A stretch of DNA of 64,000 nucleotides from an uncultured Verrucomicrobiota bacterium (GTDB lineage Bacteria > Verrucomicrobiota > Verrucomicrobiia > Limisphaerales > UBA9464): contig CAIVQB010000085.1 of the NCBI GenBank assembly GCA_903907925.1, positions 36,683 to 100,682 on the forward strand. Reading direction: 5' to 3'. A program made the translations under genes and the position numbers. The notes beneath the pieces are model-generated. The model was not told the origin of the DNA. It made no database searches and was given only the letters and a program-made list of their open reading frames with translations. This document shows positions 40,778 to 49,105 of this stretch, one piece after another. Numbering within the stretch: the stretch's first letter is position 1; each line of letters opens with the position of its first letter.

Positions 40778-43042
40778 TCAATGCTTCGGCGCTGCGATCG
40801 CGCCGATGAAGCGGCCCATCCAGTAGCCGAGGAGGTATTCGTCGCCGGCGAACTCGGTGTGACCATCATCGCCGGCGTCGAGAATGAAGGGCTGGGTGTT
40901 GCAGCGCGCCATCTGGCGTTCGCCCGGCGGCAACAGTTCCACCGTTTCCTGTCCGCGGAAGTTTTTCGGGAGACGGGTGAGGTCGTTGCGAACCGAATTC
41001 CGGACCGACCACGAAATGGTGTCCAGCGGGAATCCCCGCAGGGTCCAAACCGCACCCTCAGGCTCGCACGCCGCAATCCCGCAGCCACCCGCCACGAAGT
41101 TCCAAAACGGATACCGCTCCACCCGTTCCAGGTCCCAGTGATCGGCGACCGAGGACCGGTATTGGTTCCGCAGCGGTTCGTTGAAGGCAAACCGGCACAG
41201 GACCCAATAGGTGATGAATCCGAGTTCATCATCGCTGTGATTCCATTCGTCACCCATTTCAATGCCCTGATGGATCGCGCCGGGCGTGACCTTCAATAGC
41301 TTCACCGTGTGCAGAATGTTGTCGAGATACCCGGCGGTGCGGAATAGTTCGAAGGCCTTGTCGCGATACTCCTTCTTGCCGGTCACATGCCACGCGAACT
41401 GCATCATCGCGGTGAATTCAGCGGAATTCAGACGGCGATCATAAACGGTCGGCGGAAAGGCATTCACATACTCCGGATGCCACCGGCCCCACAGCGTCGG
41501 TTTTCCATCCACATCCACGAGGTAAAGATTGTGGGTGAGAATGTGAGTGGCGATGCGATCGACCACGGTTCGAATGCGGTCCTTTTCGGCGGCGGTGGTG
41601 GTGGCGCATTCCCACAGGATGGCGTAGGCGAAGAAATGCGAGGCGATCTCGTCACTGCTGGTGTGTGACTTCCATTCCCAATCCGGATCGATCGCCGCAT
41701 GCCACTGGTCGGTATCAGAATACTTGGATCCGGTGCGCTCCAATGTCCGCGCCGGGAATCCGAGATGATTGTGGATCAACTGAAGTCGTTCCAGGGCTCC
41801 GAAGGTTTCCCACGCGAACTCGCGGGCCTCGGGATCCCGGGTGACCGCGTACCGAAAGGCCTGGCTCGCGAGCCAGTAACTGGACCACCCACCATCATTG
41901 TCGGTGTCGACCATTTCGCTGGTGGCGACATCGCCGGAGACCGGCAGTCGTCGTTCCGCCGACAGACCGTACCGGATATGACGCGACCGCACCTTCCGCT
42001 GAAACCACGCCGCTTTTTCCGCCAGCGTCATCGTGTGGTACTCCACCTTTTGAAGCCCGGTCGTCGTTAGGATCCACACCGATCCGTCGCGATCCACCGA
42101 CAGATCGACCACCCGATCGTCCGCCAACCAGCGTTTGGAGGCGTAATAGCGGAAGTGCGGTGCGGGAGCTGCCGGACCGGCGGACGGGATCGCCCAACGG
42201 GAAGCGGAACCGTCGCTCTCAAAAAAGGCGCCTTGGGTGGTTCCAATCCAACGGCCGCCCGGCACCGCTACAATACGGGTGATGTTCGTCCCCGGGAGAC
42301 GGGTTTCAAACGGTTTCAACGGAGCCCCGTCCACGCGCCAGACCGTTCCGATCCCGTGATGGGTCCCGGCAACAAGCGAATCCCCGATTCGGGCGAGGGT
42401 GGTAACGTCCGTCAGCCCGCCCAACGATTTCGGACCATCAACGACCGGAAGCGCCCAGAACACTTGGCCGTCTTTCAACACTGCCAACTCCGGTTCGGCA
42501 ACGACATTGGTCAGCGGGCCGACCGGAAAGAGTTCCACCGATCCGGCCGAGGTATTCGTGAAACGACGCACCCAACTCCAATTGCCGTCGGAGACCGATG
42601 CCCGGGCGATTCCGCCGGGTCCCGCCAGCCAAACCGTTCCCCCCGATACCACCGTGAGCCGATCAAAAACACCGGGCGGAACGTGGCCTTTCGGCGTGCC
42701 ATTCCTGGCGTTGGACAACCAACGATCGTCGAGCAGGTAAAAGAGTTCACCCTCGGGCGAAAGGGCGATGTCCTTGGGACGCGTATCGGCGAGCGGACGA
42801 AAACTGCGATCGAGCGCGAGCTGATCCCCAAACACCCGGGCCACACCGCGATCGGTCAGGACATAGGCGACCCCGTCATGATCCACGACGAGCTTTCGCA
42901 ACGTCGCGCCAGCGAGTCCGGGGTGCAGGCGAACCTTTACCGAAACATCCTGGAAAAACGGGTCATCCGGAATCCGTTGAATCCCGGCGGCCTGGGCCAG
43001 GATTCCGATCCAACCCAACAGCATTAACAGCGTTCGTTCCAT
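40778..43042 (-). CDS. Secreted beta-propeller plus alpha/alpha-helical protein, uncharacterised
   Basis: A 754-residue exported protein (signal peptide about 1-19, LLMLLGWIGILAQAAG). Residues about 40-350 carry repeated blades with GVAYVLTDRGVARVFG, GTVWLAGPGGIARASV and GSVWILTTTGLQKV, like two-component-regulator propellers. The C-terminal about 390 residues are helical with WSSYWLASQAFRYAVTRDPE, WHAAIDPDWEWKSHTSSDEI and WHVTGKKEYRDKAFEL, typical of an (alpha/alpha) toroid such as glycoside hydrolase-like proteins. No catalytic pair was identified. It is unlikely to be a sensor kinase because no histidine kinase domain follows. Confidence 0.72.
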   Translation of the reverse strand: MERTLLMLLGWIGILAQAAGIQRIPDDPFFQDVSVKVRLHPGLAGATLRKLVVDHDGVAYVLTDRGVARVFGDQLALDRSFRPLADTRPKDIALSPEGELFYLLDDRWLSNARNGTPKGHVPPGVFDRLTVVSGGTVWLAGPGGIARASVSDGNWSWVRRFTNTSAGSVELFPVGPLTNVVAEPELAVLKDGQVFWALPVVDGPKSLGGLTDVTTLARIGDSLVAGTHHGIGTVWRVDGAPLKPFETRLPGTNITRIVAVPGGRWIGTTQGAFFESDGSASRWAIPSAGPAAPAPHFRYYASKRWLADDRVVDLSVDRDGSVWILTTTGLQKVEYHTMTLAEKAAWFQRKVRSRHIRYGLSAERRLPVSGDVATSEMVDTDNDGGWSSYWLASQAFRYAVTRDPEAREFAWETFGALERLQLIHNHLGFPARTLERTGSKYSDTDQWHAAIDPDWEWKSHTSSDEIASHFFAYAILWECATTTAAEKDRIRTVVDRIATHILTHNLYLVDVDGKPTLWGRWHPEYVNAFPPTVYDRRLNSAEFTAMMQFAWHVTGKKEYRDKAFELFRTAGYLDNILHTVKLLKVTPGAIHQGIEMGDEWNHSDDELGFITYWVLCRFAFNEPLRNQYRSSVADHWDLERVERYPFWNFVAGGCGIAACEPEGAVWTLRGFPLDTISWSVRNSVRNDLTRLPKNFRGQETVELLPPGERQMARCNTQPFILDAGDDGHTEFAGDEYLLGYWMGRFIGAIAAPKH

Positions 43043-43185
43043 TCCTTCAGCGAATCACGGCCATGCGGGGCGGGAAAAGGTCGGATCCAAAAAATCGACC
43101 CGCCGCGGAATCGGGTCACGCCTCGATCCGTTCGGAGACCGTCCCCGCGATTGTTCCCCCGCCCGTTCTCCGCCATGGTCCTGGC

Positions 43186-43815
43186 ATGTTGACGACCGAG
43201 CTGATTCCGGCGATGCGGGGCGACCCGCGCCAATTGATCGTGGTGTTGCATGGCCTCGGCGATTCGATGGACGGATGGCGATGGCTCCCGCGGGAGCTCC
43301 AGTTGCCCGACGCGCAATATCTAATGGTCAACGCACCGGATCCCTACTACGGCGGGTATTCGTGGTACGATCTGCAGGGAGATTCCGGACCCGGCATCGA
43401 GCGGAGCCGGGCGGCACTGTTCGAACTGCTCGACGCCCAGCGCGCTGCGGGATTCCCGAGTGAATCCACGGTTCTGCTCGGGTTTTCGCAAGGCTGCCTG
43501 ATGACCCTGGATGTGGGATTCCGCTATCCGCACCGACTCGCGGCCCTTGTTGGAATCAGCGGCTACGTCTGGGAACCGGAGGAACTCGTCCAATCCCTGG
43601 CCCCGACCGCGCGCCAGCAATCGGCATTGTTCACCCATGGAACCCGCGATCCCCTCATTCCGCTCGCCCCGGTCCGGGAACAGGTGAAATTCCTGAAAGC
43701 CGCCGGACTGGACATCACCTGGCGGGAATTCGACAAGGTCCACACGATTGCCGGTGAGGAGGAAATTGCGGTGATCCGAGAATTCCTGAAACCCCGGCTC
43801 GGTGTCCGGCTTTGA
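43186..43815 (+). CDS. Alpha/beta-hydrolase carboxylesterase (phospholipase/carboxylesterase family)
   Basis: A 209-residue cytoplasmic esterase of the acyl-protein thioesterase-like family. IVVLHGLGDSMDGW supplies the oxyanion loop and VLLGFSQGCLMTLDV the nucleophile elbow with its serine near residue 108. GTRDPLIPLAPV carries the acid Asp, and FDKVHTIAGEE the catalytic His, so the triad is complete. Length is typical. ATG at 43186 is chosen because the domain begins at once; an upstream ATG adds 41 residues without family features. It diverges from the propeller gene; the natural ester is unknown. Confidence 0.9.
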   Translation: MLTTELIPAMRGDPRQLIVVLHGLGDSMDGWRWLPRELQLPDAQYLMVNAPDPYYGGYSWYDLQGDSGPGIERSRAALFELLDAQRAAGFPSESTVLLGFSQGCLMTLDVGFRYPHRLAALVGISGYVWEPEELVQSLAPTARQQSALFTHGTRDPLIPLAPVREQVKFLKAAGLDITWREFDKVHTIAGEEEIAVIREFLKPRLGVRL

Positions 43816-43874
43816 CAGACCGGCCGCATTCGCATTGATTGCAGGCGCTCCATCGTTCACAGGAGCGAACGTCT

Positions 43875-45989
43875 ATGATTTTGCGACTGTTTTTGATTCT
43901 TTCGACACTGGCGTCCGGCCTTTCGGCGATGGCCGCCGCGCCCCACATCACCGGCATCAGTCCCGTCCGCGGGGGGCCGGGAACGGTCGTCACCATCGCA
44001 GGCCAGAATTTCGGCGGCCTGATCCAGGTCCAATTCGGCCAGGGGCGGGCCACGATCCAATCCGCCAGCGTGTCGATCATCACCGCGATCGTCCCGCCGG
44101 ATGCCACGACCAGCCCGATCGAAGTGATCACCACCGGCGGAGAGGATGTCAGTGCCCAGAACTTTCAGGCCGCGCCGAGGATCACCCAGATCTACACCGA
44201 GCTGGACCAGTTCGCCCGCGGCGTGGTGCCGGTCAAAGGCGTGCCCGGTCAGCAGTTGAACATCGAGGGCGCCAATTTTGACGATCCCGCCGGAGCGGCG
44301 GTCTACATCGGAACCGTGCAAGCGCCGGCCGCACCGAGCGCGGACACCCTGTTCCTGGCCACCCTGCCCAACGGGGCGCAAACCGGACCGGTCACCGTCG
44401 TCACCAGCGCGGGATCGATCACTTCGACCACCCTCGTCTATTTCAATCCGCGCATCAGCGCCTTCACCTCGCGCGGCGCGGCGGGTGCCACCATCGACCT
44501 CTTCGGCACCAGTTTCGTGGGAACGACCAGTGTTCTGTTCGGATCCGTTCCAGCCGTGTTCTCGATCCTTTCCAACACCAACATCCAGGCAATCGTGCCG
44601 GACGCGGCGGGGGATGGGCCCCTGACCGTAATCGCCCCGGGTGGCAGTTTCATCACCGGCGCGAACTTCCTCGTCCTCCCGGGAATCACCGGATTCACCC
44701 CCGCGGGCGGTCCGGTCGGCACCGTCGTGACAATAACGGGAACAGGTCTTCGCAACACCTCAACGATCCGGTTCGGCGCGGTTCCCGTGATCACGGCGAC
44801 CAATATTTCGGCGACCCAAATCACCGCGGTGGTCCCGGTCGGTGCCTTCACCGGCCCCATCACCGTTGCCACCGCCAACGGCTCCAGCCTGCCCTCGACG
44901 ATTCCATTCTATGTGGCACCGCGCATCGACAGTTTTGATCCCGCCTCCGGCCAGCCCGGAACCGTGGTGACACTCACCGGAATCAACTTCACCGGGGCCA
45001 CGCAGTTGCTCCTGGGGGGGACCGACGTCCCCGGCTTTGCGGTGACCGCCACCAATCGCATCAGCGTGACGCTTCCGGAGAACACGCCGACGGGACACTG
45101 GCGGGTGATCACGCCGGGGGGCAGTGCCGACAGTTCCGGAACATTCACCAGCACCGGCCGAACTCCGACGATTGCCGACTTCAATCCGCAGGTCGGTTCG
45201 CCGGGCACCCAGGTCACGCTCACCGGCAACAATCTCAACACCACGACCAAGGTGGAGTTCAATGGAGTCAACGCCGTATTTGCCGTCAGTGGCACCACCG
45301 TCGTCGCCACCGTTCCGCCAACTGCCACCACCGGACCGATCCGGGTCACCAACCCCGCCGGTCAGGCGGTCAGCACTGCCAATTTTTCCGTCGGCACCAC
45401 GACTGATCTCCGGATCACCCTCACGCCCTCGCTCAATCCGGCGATCGCCTACAGCCCGCTCGCCCTGGGTGTCCGGGTGGTCAACCGGGGCCTGTTGCCG
45501 GCGGCCAACACCCGGATCAGTGTCACCTTTCCCGACGGATCCACCTTCGATTCCGCGAGCGGCACGCCGGACTTCGACGTCGTCGGACACAAGCTCACCT
45601 TCCGACCCGGCACGCTCGACATCAATGGGACCTTCAGCGGATCGGTGCGGATCCGTCTGGGCGCACCCCAGACCCTCGTCGCCTCCGCCACGGTGGTTTC
45701 GGACACTCCGGAAGCCACTCCGGCCGACAACTCGGTCTCGGCCACCTTCGACGCCACCCCGCCCCAGTTGTCGCTCGATCGATTGGGCTCAAGCCTGATC
45801 AACCTGCAATGGCCGGCGGTCGCCACCAGTTTCATCCTGCAGACCTCACCGGCCGTGCAGCCGGCCGTGTGGTTGGCGGTCACCAATGTGGCGGCCAATG
45901 ACGGCACGACCCTTCAATTGGTTCTGACGATTCCGGATTCCGGAACGCCGTCGGCCTTCTACCGGTTGTATCTGAACCCGACTCCGTAA
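43875..45989 (+). CDS. Secreted protein with six IPT/TIG domains
   Basis: A 704-residue surface/secreted protein. The ATG at 43875 follows an AGGAGCG ribosome-binding site and a signal peptide (LRLFLILSTLASGLSAMAAA). Six Ig-like IPT/TIG units begin near PHITGISPVRGGPGTVVTI, PRITQIYTELDQF, PRISAFTSRGAAGATI, PGITGFTPAGGPVGTVVT, PRIDSFDPASGQPGTVVT and PTIADFNPQVGSPGTQVT. A DUF11-like domain follows (LRITLTPSLNP), then a C-terminal region ending SAFYRLYLNP that resembles verrucomicrobial secretion-associated ends. It is probably a cell-surface adhesin or matrix protein. No catalytic domain is seen. Confidence 0.87.
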   Translation: MILRLFLILSTLASGLSAMAAAPHITGISPVRGGPGTVVTIAGQNFGGLIQVQFGQGRATIQSASVSIITAIVPPDATTSPIEVITTGGEDVSAQNFQAAPRITQIYTELDQFARGVVPVKGVPGQQLNIEGANFDDPAGAAVYIGTVQAPAAPSADTLFLATLPNGAQTGPVTVVTSAGSITSTTLVYFNPRISAFTSRGAAGATIDLFGTSFVGTTSVLFGSVPAVFSILSNTNIQAIVPDAAGDGPLTVIAPGGSFITGANFLVLPGITGFTPAGGPVGTVVTITGTGLRNTSTIRFGAVPVITATNISATQITAVVPVGAFTGPITVATANGSSLPSTIPFYVAPRIDSFDPASGQPGTVVTLTGINFTGATQLLLGGTDVPGFAVTATNRISVTLPENTPTGHWRVITPGGSADSSGTFTSTGRTPTIADFNPQVGSPGTQVTLTGNNLNTTTKVEFNGVNAVFAVSGTTVVATVPPTATTGPIRVTNPAGQAVSTANFSVGTTTDLRITLTPSLNPAIAYSPLALGVRVVNRGLLPAANTRISVTFPDGSTFDSASGTPDFDVVGHKLTFRPGTLDINGTFSGSVRIRLGAPQTLVASATVVSDTPEATPADNSVSATFDATPPQLSLDRLGSSLINLQWPAVATSFILQTSPAVQPAVWLAVTNVAANDGTTLQLVLTIPDSGTPSAFYRLYLNPTP

Positions 45990-46271
45990 GAGCGCACTCA
46001 AAGCCGGAACATTTCAGTAGAAAACACGCACGGTTCACTGGCAGGGCAAGGCTCCTGCCAAGCCGGGTGCGTTGTAGGACGGGGGACGTCGCGCTGCGAG
46101 GTAGAAGCCGTCCGTCCTCTGCGGCTCACCGGGAGGTTCGCCCTACCGGGGGAAGGAAAACCACGGGCGGGCGGTCCTTTTTCCGACAGTCTGGCGAGCC
46201 GGGGCATTGCGCCCCGTGGCGTGCCGTGTAGTCTGCGGCCCGTCGGGCGATTAAACCCGGCGAATCCCGCC
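45990..46271. other. Intergenic region with repeat-like GC-rich sequence
   Basis: The 282-base gap between the IPT/TIG gene and the coiled-coil gene contains GC-rich, partly self-complementary sequence; GAGGTTCGCCCTACCGG around 46134-46150 looks like a dispersed verrucomicrobial repeat, but no second copy exists in this window to confirm it. A GC hairpin GGGGCATTGCGCCCC lies at about 46201-46215. No gene is seen. Confidence 0.35.
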
Positions 46272-48116
46272 ATGATCCCCCTCGTCGCAGCGCATCCCTG
46301 GTTGAGCCTGCTCGCCGCATTTCTCTTCGGCTACACGGTCAAATGGCTGCTCGAACTGTTCGTTCTGCGGGAACGCCTGTTCAGCGCGGAAGCGCGGGCG
46401 AAGCGGCGCGGCGAGGAACTCGATTCAGAACGCTTTGCCCACGGCCGATCCCAGACGGATCTCAAGACGAAGACGGGCGAAGTCGAAGCCCTGCGCCACG
46501 CGCGCGACGCGGCCGATGCCACGGTCCATTCCCTGCGCTCGAAGCAAGCGGCGTTGGAAACCGATCTTTCCGCGGCCCGCGAACGGATCCACCGATTGGA
46601 GCAGGAATCAACCGCCAGTCGACTGGCCCACAGCAGCGCGGAATCCGAAATCCGGGAACGCGCCGCCACAGCCACCGATCTGGGCCTGCAACTGGCCGTC
46701 CGTGATGCTGACCTTGCCACCGCCAATTCGGCCCTTTCCGAGCTGCGAGCCCGGGTGAAACTGCTGACCGAGGAAACGGACTACGCGGCCCGCCGCATTC
46801 CCCAGTTGGAAACCGATCTCGCGTCACAGTCCAACACCGCCGCGGCATTGATGTCGGACTTGCAGGCCGCCCTTCGCGGCCAAGCGGACGCCCAATCGGC
46901 GGCTGGCGACGCTCACACGGCACTGTCCTCGGCGCATCAGGCGCTCGATGCGGCGCGGAAAGCGAAGGCGGAATTGGACGCCGCTGCCAAGGTCCACACG
47001 ACCGAGGCGGAGGCCGCCCAGGCCGAGTTGGTCACGCTTCGCCAGCAGCTGAACCGGCTTCAAACCCAGCTCAAGGACGTTAAATCCGATTCGGGTCCCC
47101 TCGAACAACGGCTCCGGTCGCGCCAGGACGAAGTCAAACAGTTGACGGACCAGGCCGGTGAAGCGGCTGAGGAGATCGCCGCGCTCAAACTGCGGGCAGC
47201 CCAGGCCGAGGCCAACCTCGATGCCGCCAGCAAAACCCGATCCGCGCTGGAAAAGGAAAACGCCGAACGCGAGAAACAGTTCGCGGTCCTCACCGAAAAG
47301 ACCGCCGAACTGGAAGCCGAGTTGAAGGCCATCTCCCAAGCCCACGCCGGTTTGCAGGCGGAACTTGAGGCGCGCCCCGCGACTTCCGCAGCCTCTTCAC
47401 TTCCGGTCGCCGTCGCACCGTCCAACGAGGTCCTGCTTGCGGAACTGGATCAAATGGCCCGGGAACGCAACGCCCTCGCCGCCGAATTGGCGACCCTCCG
47501 CCTCGAATCCCCCGTCAAGCCGGCGGCGACTCCCAAGCCCCGGCGTCCCCGCAAGGAGAAGGTGGCGCCCGCCTCCGAAACCGCACTCAGTCTGCTCCCA
47601 GAATCCGCGGCGATCCCGGCTGAACCCACGCCCGTTGAGGTACCGGAACATGATGCCCCAATTCCCGCGTCCGCCTGTCCCCAGCAGCTTGCGGAGGTCA
47701 AGGGCATCGATACCCTGTTCGAACAACGCCTTTATGCCGCCGGGATCGGAAGCTTTTGGAGCCTCGCCCAACTGTCGGACGATCAACTCGCGGGCATTCT
47801 TGAACTCGGCGCGGACGAACGGGCGGCGGTGGATTTCGAAGATTTGCGTCACGACGCCGCACGGCTCGCGCGCGAAACCGATTCAGTCGGCCGCCACTGG
47901 AACGGATCCCAACCCGACGATCTGGAAGTGCTCGACGGTCTCGGCCCAGCCTTGGAACGCCGGTTGTATGCGGCCGGAATCTGCACCTTCGAATCACTGG
48001 CCGGGGCGACGCCCGAAACCCTCGAAGCGATCTGCCCGGGCAACGCGCAGAATACGCCGGACTACGCCCGATGGATTGCCCAGGCGCGGGCGCGGATCGC
48101 GGCCCGCGAATCCTGA
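46272..48116 (+). CDS. Membrane-anchored coiled-coil protein with two C-terminal helix-hairpin-helix domains
   Basis: A 614-residue protein with an N-terminal membrane helix (about 8-30, WLSLLAAFLFGYTVKWLLEL). A long Ala/Glu/Gln/Arg-rich coiled coil (about 35-395) is followed by a Pro-rich linker. Two repeats at the C-terminus, CPQQLAEVKGIDTLFEQRLY and LEVLDGLGPALERRLYAAGI, each followed by an SLAQLSDDQL/SLAGATPETL helix, match helix-hairpin-helix/DUF4332-like domains that bind nucleic acid or act in protein contacts. It may tether DNA or a partner to the membrane. ATG at 46272 is chosen. The next gene starts within 10 bases, so they may be co-transcribed. Confidence 0.8.
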   Translation: MIPLVAAHPWLSLLAAFLFGYTVKWLLELFVLRERLFSAEARAKRRGEELDSERFAHGRSQTDLKTKTGEVEALRHARDAADATVHSLRSKQAALETDLSAARERIHRLEQESTASRLAHSSAESEIRERAATATDLGLQLAVRDADLATANSALSELRARVKLLTEETDYAARRIPQLETDLASQSNTAAALMSDLQAALRGQADAQSAAGDAHTALSSAHQALDAARKAKAELDAAAKVHTTEAEAAQAELVTLRQQLNRLQTQLKDVKSDSGPLEQRLRSRQDEVKQLTDQAGEAAEEIAALKLRAAQAEANLDAASKTRSALEKENAEREKQFAVLTEKTAELEAELKAISQAHAGLQAELEARPATSAASSLPVAVAPSNEVLLAELDQMARERNALAAELATLRLESPVKPAATPKPRRPRKEKVAPASETALSLLPESAAIPAEPTPVEVPEHDAPIPASACPQQLAEVKGIDTLFEQRLYAAGIGSFWSLAQLSDDQLAGILELGADERAAVDFEDLRHDAARLARETDSVGRHWNGSQPDDLEVLDGLGPALERRLYAAGICTFESLAGATPETLEAICPGNAQNTPDYARWIAQARARIAARES

Positions 48117-48125
48117 GTGAACGCC

Positions 48126-48641
48126 ATGTCGACCCCGGCTCCAATCCTCCCTCCGTGGGCTCCGCGCTATTGGATTCCGGGGTATGATACGCCGTCGCTG
48201 GCCGCGCCCGTGCTGCTCGCGGTGGTCCTTCTGCTGCTAGCGGTGCTTCCGACACCGAAGGTACCGATCGTCCGCCGTCCGCCACCGCCGCCACTGGCTG
48301 CGACGCTCATCACCCGGCCGATTCCCGGCGCGGTGTTGATCGCCGGTCAGGCCTTCGACCTGGCAGGCACCGCACAACCGGGCGGAACGGTGCGCTTGTA
48401 CTACGGCACTCGCATCCTGTCCCAGACCGAGGCCGCGGCGGATGGCTCATTCCAGTTTCAATTGTCCCGTTTCCCGGCCGGCATTCATTCCCTTCGCGTG
48501 GAAGCTGTCGCCCACGGCCGCAGCCAGTGGTCGACTGAATTACAGTTGCGATTCGAAGCCGCACGACCAGCGGCAGCGGTGAAAGCCAAGATCACGAAGG
48601 TGCCGACCAAAAAGAAGGTGGCCAATTCACCCGTTCACTAA
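48126..48641 (+). CDS. Membrane-anchored Ig-like domain protein
   Basis: A 171-residue protein with a membrane helix near 29-50 (PVLLAVVLLLLAVLP). It then has a small beta-rich region (TRPIPGAVLIAGQAFDLAGT, PGGTVRLYYGTRIL, DGSFQFQLSRFPAGIHSLRV) resembling bacterial Ig-like domains used in surface proteins, and a basic tail (KITKVPTKKKV). ATG at 48126 is chosen; a GTG at 48117 directly after the upstream stop is also in frame. Its role is unknown; proximity to the coiled-coil membrane protein suggests a shared envelope function. Confidence 0.65.
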   Translation: MSTPAPILPPWAPRYWIPGYDTPSLAAPVLLAVVLLLLAVLPTPKVPIVRRPPPPPLAATLITRPIPGAVLIAGQAFDLAGTAQPGGTVRLYYGTRILSQTEAAADGSFQFQLSRFPAGIHSLRVEAVAHGRSQWSTELQLRFEAARPAAAVKAKITKVPTKKKVANSPVH

Positions 48642-48654
48642 ACGGGGAGTGCGA

Positions 48655-49080
48655 ATGCATCTGAAACTCCTCCGCCTGTTCCTAGGTTTTTCAGCGGTTG
48701 CATGGGGTGCATCCATTTTTGGGGTCATTCTCAGTTGGTCCACCGCGACGGAGGCGCTGGAAGGATTGGGAGCCCGGCCGATTGCGTATGATCGAATGCT
48801 CGATTACTGGCTTAGAATGGCCGCAGGCGCGTTTACTCTGGTCGGATTGCTCTACCTTTTGCTGATGCTCCAACCCCGCAAGCACCAGAACATGATTCCC
48901 TGGTTCGGCGGGATGATGCTGGCAGAGGGGCTCGTCTTGTTGGTGCACGGTCTCCGATTGGGCCTTCCGCCACTGCCGTTTTACGCAGACACGGCCGCTT
49001 GTTTTGTCGGAGGCGCAGGGATTTGGTGGTGCTGGAGTCGGATTGACTGGTCGAATCTCTCCGAATCCGCCGTGCAGTGA
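48655..49080 (+). CDS. Small polytopic membrane protein, uncharacterised
   Basis: A 141-residue protein with about four hydrophobic helices (LLRLFLGFSAVAWGASIFG; LRMAAGAFTLVGLLYLLLML; WFGGMMLAEGLVLLVHGL; FVGGAGIWWCWSR). A GGGGAG ribosome-binding site (48644-48649) sits 5 bases before the ATG at 48655; GTG at 48649 is less likely. It resembles BphX-like small membrane proteins but I am not confident of the family. It converges with the helicase gene. Confidence 0.65.
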   Translation: MHLKLLRLFLGFSAVAWGASIFGVILSWSTATEALEGLGARPIAYDRMLDYWLRMAAGAFTLVGLLYLLLMLQPRKHQNMIPWFGGMMLAEGLVLLVHGLRLGLPPLPFYADTAACFVGGAGIWWCWSRIDWSNLSESAVQ

Positions 49081-49105
49081 GGGCAATGGCTTCCCATCCT
49101 CCCAC

